Positions 60,901 through 64,000 of a DNA stretch of 64,000 nt are shown piece after piece. The notes beneath the pieces are model-generated. The model saw only the letters and a program-made list of their open reading frames with translations. It was not told where the DNA came from and ran no database searches. A program made the translations under genes and the position numbers. The stretch is from Epinephelus fuscoguttatus (lineage: Eukaryota > Chordata > Actinopteri > Perciformes > Serranidae): positions 29,349,098-29,413,097 of the forward strand of contig NC_064770.1 of the NCBI RefSeq assembly GCF_011397635.1, written 5' to 3'. Within the stretch, counting starts at the first letter, position 1. Each line of letters begins with the position of its first letter.

Positions 60901-63658
60901 CTCCTTTCAGAGCTTACCTTATCCACATGGATGTAGTAGTAGTGATCACGGTGATATATGGCTTTGATGAGGCGCTTGAGCTGCCGTACAGCACGGCCGT
61001 GAACCATCAGAACAAAAGCCACTCTGACAGGGTTCTCCACTTTAGACAGGCTGTTGTCCAGCTCACCAACAGCCTGGACCTGATTTGATATACCTGGCCA
61101 AAGAAGACAGACACATAAAGCACTCAGTAGGGTCTGGAGAATAATATCTCATAGGCAGGGTGTTGAGAAATACACCGTTCAATGGATAAAAATTGATTTA
61201 AGAAGGTTACATAACAGGTTAATGTGTGAAATGTATAGGATTGTCTTGTCCTTGTTGCTTCATCTTCATTTTTCCTTCAGCAAGGCTTCCCACACACCTG
61301 AATGCCACCAACTTTGTTCACTTGAACTCACAAACAAATCAGAGGTGTAGGTTGAGTGTTTTGTCCCAGCACAATCCCTACACTACAGATGAGTAAAACA
61401 GCTATACAAAAGTATCTAATATCAGAGATATGTGGGATATGATTGGCTGCCTTTGATGTCTACCCATTACTTGCCGTGCAAGCAATGGGTGATATACGCA
61501 ACATTATTTTGTGGACATTATAGGACACATTTAGTTGTGTTTATCCCAGTGAGTCAAATGTTCTTTTATTTTCTTAGTATTTTACTGGAACAAGTATTAT
61601 TAAAGGAGTCCTGGAAAGATGGTCCTTTCATAAAACTAGGCTGTCTATACAGTAGTAAGATGCAAAGACTTTTGAAACTGGTGGTACATGACCAGAGGAA
61701 ACAGAGCAAAAGGGCCGTGGCTACCAGAATGCACTGCGCCACACAAGACCAATAAATGCTCCTGATGATGGGTAATGTAATGCAAGCTTGTCTGTTTTGA
61801 CACAGGAAACAATATGGCAGTCTGCTAGTAAAAAGTAACAGTTAAACAGTGCACTAAAATATGTGTCTTACAACATTTGAGGCAAGAAATAGGCAACACT
61901 AACAGAATCTTGGTTCATGTTTGATCAACTCTGCTTAATTTTACTGATTTATCTCAATTTTGTCAGCCTCCATTTCATTAAGCAGTATGATACCCACTTC
62001 CTGTTCATACATTCTTGCATTAAAGCCAAACAGTGCACTAACATAAGTTTCTGAAGACATTTTATATTTGATCAGCAATGCCTAGTTTTACAGTTTGATA
62101 CCAGTTTGGTCTGAGTTAGAGCGAGATAGAGAGGTGTCTCTCTTTCTCAATCCACTTCTATATGATTTGTGTCCATTGTGGTGGGCATAAAATGTGAAAG
62201 TAAAATCTGTAGTTCAAGCAACAGCCCTAGAGCCAGTGAAACTCTGGGAGATGAGCAGGGAGATCTGGGCGCTGGTAAAATGCAGGCAAGTTTACCACAG
62301 TTCATTTACACTTACTATCCACACTGTTATGATAAAAGCCAGAGACAGAAAGCTAGCCAAGTGTCCCTTTAAAAAAAATGCATACTCTCAAGTATTATAT
62401 GATTAATTGTCTGTTTAGACATGAGAACTTTAAACCACAATATCTTCAAATGAAAATTTTGTCATGAAAGATTTACATACAGAGACAGTGTGATTACATT
62501 CAATTATTAAACAGTCCTACTTGGGGGTTTAATAATGGAAGGGCTTTTTATTAAAGGCCAAGTGTGTAGGATGTCAGGGGACACACTGACAGAAATAGAA
62601 TATATTACTCATAACTATTTTCATTAGTTTATAATCACCTGAAATTAAGAATCATTGTGTTTTCATTTGCTCAGAAAGATCCGTTTCTATCTACAAAGTC
62701 AGCCATGTTTTTTTTTTTTTGTAGCCCAGAATGGACCGATCAAACACTGGCTCTAGATAAGGCTATTTGCGCACCCACGCCTGGCGCATGGGAAAAGTGT
62801 TAGTTGGTTGCAAAGTGCAACCTCACCACAAGATGCCACTAAATCCTACAAACTAGAGCTTTAATGTATGAAACATTTACAGAGACCTATGTTAAAAGTT
62901 TCTGGGCTTCTTTTAGAAATAACAAGATTGAGAAAACAAACCCCATCATACATTTCATTGGATATTCAAGAAAATGTAGTAATGAGAAATGTTTTAATTA
63001 AAAAAATCAAAATCAGTGGGTGAAAATTAGAAAAATAAATGATGAGAAATCTCACTGAGTAGATTATCTGCAGCTTAAGCGTTATCACACTATCTGTGCA
63101 CATGTTCTCACCGAGCTGGGGGCAGAACTGAGGGAGCGCGTCTGGCATGAGCTTCCCAGCCTGATGCTGACACACAATGTTGGCGATCTCCTGTCGGCAC
63201 TGCTGTGACCCGGCACGATGAAGGGCAGACAGTGCGTCCTTGCCTATGATATCACATTTAGGCACAAAGTCACTGCTGGGGGCTTGGTGCGCCCCATCCA
63301 CGCTGCCCGGCTCCCCCAGGATGGCAGCGGCGGGTAATTTGGCTGCCCCGTCAGTGCCGCCTCGGGTTTCGCTGAAGTTGCGGCTGCTGGACAGGTCATG
63401 GAGGGCCACACCACCATCCAATCCAGCTCCCGTCATGCCCCGTTCCTGGGGAGACTTCAGCCTGCTGCTGGCCTTCTCTCCTTTGCGGCCGGTCCCTCTC
63501 CTCAGCGCACTGGCTGCTGTTCCTCCTGTTCTCTCTGACCTGCCGCTCCATCTGCCCCTGTTTCTCCCAGACAAAGAGTTTTGTTTCTCCCAAAGTGCAG
63601 CGTCTCTCTTGGGATCCTGGCTGTTGTGGTCAGGCAGCTTAGATCGTCGTGTTTTTCT
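51616..63658 (-). CDS. xylt2: Xylosyltransferase 2, ten coding exons (span includes introns; 5' end off the right edge)
   Basis: XYLT2 is a Golgi type II membrane enzyme. It moves xylose from UDP-xylose to serine of proteoglycan core proteins, the first step of heparan and chondroitin sulfate linker synthesis. Exons: 63658-63112, 61093-60918, 59380-59178, 57506-57426, 57052-56836, 56426-56250, 54521-54265, 54161-53966, 53617-53284, 51938-51616. Phases agree at every junction and give 836 residues plus stop, against 865 for the human protein. The missing part is the short N-terminal exon with the membrane anchor. Order of parts: basic stem region, Cys-containing segment, GT14 (Branch) catalytic domain in exons 2-6 of this list, and the Xylo_C domain in the last four. 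XYLT2 is preferred over XYLT1 because of [28 protein letters not shown] and the ending [13 protein letters not shown]. Confidence 0.95.
52068..52353. mobile_element. Non-autonomous hAT-like element in xylt2 last intron
   Basis: Ends CAGTGGTTCCCAACTGGTGG and GAATCACTG form short inverted repeats (CAGTGrTTC). Flanking TTCTAAAT (52060-52067) and TTCTAAAA (52354-52361) match at 7 of 8 positions, the hAT duplication length. At 286 bases, with no open frame. Confidence 0.65.
52354..53283 (-). other. xylt2 last intron, remainder: nothing recognised
   Basis: AT-rich unique-looking intron sequence. No exon or clear repeat seen. Confidence 0.45.
53284..53617 (-). CDS. xylt2: xylt2 exon (C-terminal domain)
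   Basis: Encodes 111 residues plus one base: [52 protein letters not shown] and [16 protein letters not shown]. It follows human XYLT2 more closely than XYLT1. Acceptor GGCAG, donor G|GTGAGA. Confidence 0.95.
53966..54161 (-). CDS. xylt2: xylt2 exon (C-terminal domain)
   Basis: Completes Lys, then encodes [34 protein letters not shown] and [13 protein letters not shown], ending KNLE. Acceptor CTGCAG, donor GAG|GTAAGT. Confidence 0.94.
54265..54521 (-). CDS. xylt2: xylt2 exon (start of C-terminal domain)
   Basis: Encodes 85 residues plus two bases: [62 protein letters not shown]. Human XYLT2 aligns through [16 protein letters not shown]. Donor AA|GTCCGT is atypical at +3 to +5 but restores the frame (Lys-Phe-Glu-Pro) with the next exon. 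Confidence 0.93.
54522..56249 (-). other. xylt2 intron with A-rich low-complexity tract
   Basis: No exon recognised. 55998-56195 is almost pure A/T-rich AAATA/AAATTA repeats (T-rich in the sense of transcription), starting only about 55 bases after the exon donor at 56250. A smaller AAATAAAT tract is at 55845-55868. Confidence 0.7.
56250..56426 (-). CDS. xylt2: xylt2 exon (Cys-rich part of catalytic domain)
   Basis: Encodes 59 residues: [38 protein letters not shown] and [20 protein letters not shown]. The cysteine cluster is diagnostic of XYLT1/2. Acceptor TTCTAG, donor CAG|GTGAGT, phase 0-0. Confidence 0.96.
56836..57052 (-). CDS. xylt2: xylt2 exon (catalytic domain)
   Basis: Encodes 72 residues after completing Arg: [35 protein letters not shown] and [10 protein letters not shown]. 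The final Glu precedes SFFHT of the next exon. In XYLT1 I recall the corresponding Glu being proposed as catalytic base; treat that as recollection. Donor GAG|GTAAGT. Confidence 0.95.
57426..57506 (-). CDS. xylt2: xylt2 exon (81 bases)
   Basis: Completes Arg, then encodes [20 protein letters not shown] and HGRENA plus two bases. Matches the human segment [21 protein letters not shown] in register. Donor CG|GTGAGT. Confidence 0.93.
57507..57840 (-). other. xylt2 intron part: nothing recognised
   Basis: Short stretch between the 81-base exon and a TTAA-flanked element. No feature seen. Confidence 0.4.
57841..58976. mobile_element. TTAA-flanked element, family B (1.1 kb)
   Basis: Left end TTAA then AGGGATAGTTCTCCCCCAAAT; right end TTTTGGGGTGAACTGTTCCT then TTAA. 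Subterminal blocks (CTCTTACC...GTTATTTAAAAATCTA, GGTGTGAGGTGCC, TGGAGATATCGGCCGTAGAG) match the 36.9-39.0 kb cluster. The centre has a different composition and may be a nested insertion. No transposase seen. Confidence 0.6.
59178..59380 (-). CDS. xylt2: xylt2 exon (catalytic domain)
   Basis: Encodes [18 protein letters not shown], then [15 protein letters not shown] and [14 protein letters not shown] plus two bases of Arg (phase 2). The signature segments are nearly invariant in animal xylosyltransferases. Confidence 0.96.
59381..60917 (-). other. xylt2 intron: no exon recognised
   Basis: Several short open frames on both strands lack signatures, and the flanking exons join in phase without them. 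Confidence 0.5.
60918..61093 (-). CDS. xylt2: xylt2 exon (start of GT14 domain)
   Basis: Encodes 58 codons after completing a Gly: [46 protein letters not shown] and [12 protein letters not shown] is the nucleotide-sugar-binding strand typical of GT14. Donor AAG|GTAAGC, phase 0. Confidence 0.95.
61094..62550 (-). other. xylt2 intron: nothing recognised
   Basis: Unique-looking intron sequence with no clear repeat or exon. Confidence 0.45.
62551..62864. mobile_element. TTAA-flanked MITE, family A (compact copy, 314 bases)
   Basis: TTAA then AGGCCAAGTGTGTAGGAT at the left; ATCCTACAAACTAGAGCT then TTAA at the right. The inverted ends and a GATGCCACTA block near the right end are shared with copies at 33161-34779 and 42958. 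Small size and lack of a frame indicate a non-autonomous element. Confidence 0.65.
63112..63658 (-). CDS. xylt2: xylt2 exon (stem region; second coding exon of the gene)
   Basis: Encodes about 182 residues, from [12 protein letters not shown] to CPQL plus one base (phase 1). The first part is a low-complexity basic stem ([12 protein letters not shown]). The conserved part starts at [18 protein letters not shown] and continues [19 protein letters not shown]. Acceptor TTCAG, donor G|GTGAGA. The acceptor pyrimidine tract also reads open, so the open frame extends beyond the exon on both sides. Confidence 0.93.
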
Positions 63659-63691
63659 CTGAAGACAGAGGAGAGAAGAAGAAAGCCGTAC

Positions 63692-63713
63692 AGAGAGAGA
63701 GAGAGAGAGAGAA
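63692..63713. repeat. (GA)n microsatellite beside an xylt2 acceptor
   Basis: A GA run about 35 bases upstream, in the sense of transcription, of the exon at 63658; it reads CT on the coding strand, i.e. an extended pyrimidine tract. Confidence 0.95.
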
Positions 63714-64000
63714 AGAATAAAAATGCAATTTAAATCCAGATTTATTGCTTTAAGAACATCTTGGACAAACACAACTGGGAGGAGGCGTCAAATCACAATC
63801 CAGGAATGACATAAGGTAAACTAAGACTACCACTAAGACAACAGCTCAAAGAGTCCCAAAGGGAAGGATGTGTTTACTCGGTTTTGTTGTGTTTTTTCTC
63901 CATTTCTCTGATCTGGGTTATTTTTAGCTGAGCCTCTGCCTTTTTGTGGAGCTAATCTGCAAAAAGCACAGTTCTGGATAGCCACACACACTCAAAGACA
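63714..64000 (-). other. xylt2 first intron (partial)
   Basis: No start codon exon or membrane-anchor sequence found here, so the first coding exon lies beyond the right edge. Confidence 0.5.

Noticed and set aside
51616..63658. Alternative assignment as XYLT1
   Set aside because: C-terminal segments [17 protein letters not shown] and SWLHAGPP match XYLT2 and differ from XYLT1 at many positions.
62966..63772. 268-codon open frame taken as a single exon
   Set aside because: The parts before 63658 (pyrimidine-rich acceptor tract) and after 63112 (GTGAGA donor) are intron read-through; only the middle matches XYLT2.

Overview
This window is nuclear DNA of a ray-finned fish, most likely a spiny-rayed (percomorph) teleost. 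Small vertebrate-type exons with GT-AG introns are separated by introns and spacers packed with fish-type repeats: tRNA-derived SINEs, RTE/Rex3-like and L2/Rex1-like LINE ends, a Penelope-like fragment, hAT and TTAA-flanked miniature transposons, and long CA/TG microsatellites. I cannot name the species. No prokaryotic features, CRISPR array, operon or functional RNA gene was seen.

Three protein-coding genes are supported, all on the minus strand, so transcription runs from right to left. (1) xylt2 (63658 to 51616) encodes peptide O-xylosyltransferase 2. Ten coding exons are present with consistent splice phases; only the N-terminal cytoplasmic/membrane-anchor exon is missing, off the right edge. 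(2) rab37 (47594 to 19628) encodes a small Rab GTPase. All coding exons are present, including two alternative first exons (1a at 47.5 kb, 1b at 35.6 kb) and two alternative second exons (2a at 39.6 kb, 2b at 32.9 kb). Each second exon encodes 37 residues covering the P-loop and switch I. Seven common exons follow. (3) nherf1 (slc9a3r1) begins at 10306. Only coding exon 1 (first PDZ domain plus an acidic linker) is inside the window; the rest lies off the left edge.

Layout: 1-9.7 kb, intron 1 of nherf1 with microsatellites, a hAT MITE and a telomere-like tract; 9.7-10.3 kb, nherf1 exon 1 in a CpG-rich island; 10.3-19.6 kb, spacer with LINE and Penelope remnants; 19.6-47.6 kb, rab37, whose largest intron (19.7-27.2 kb) is a repeat graveyard; 47.6-51.6 kb, spacer with a threefold ~400-bp tandem repeat; 51.6-64 kb, xylt2.

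The genes do not form one pathway. NHERF1 is an apical PDZ scaffold, Rab37 a secretory-granule/exocytosis Rab, and XYLT2 a Golgi enzyme that starts glycosaminoglycan chains. The rab37-nherf1 order and orientation match human 17q25; linkage to xylt2 (human 17q21) appears to be a fish arrangement. The most notable feature is the duplicated P-loop/switch I exon of rab37, tied to two promoters. From memory it has a counterpart in a human RAB37 isoform, so it would be an old, conserved isoform switch.
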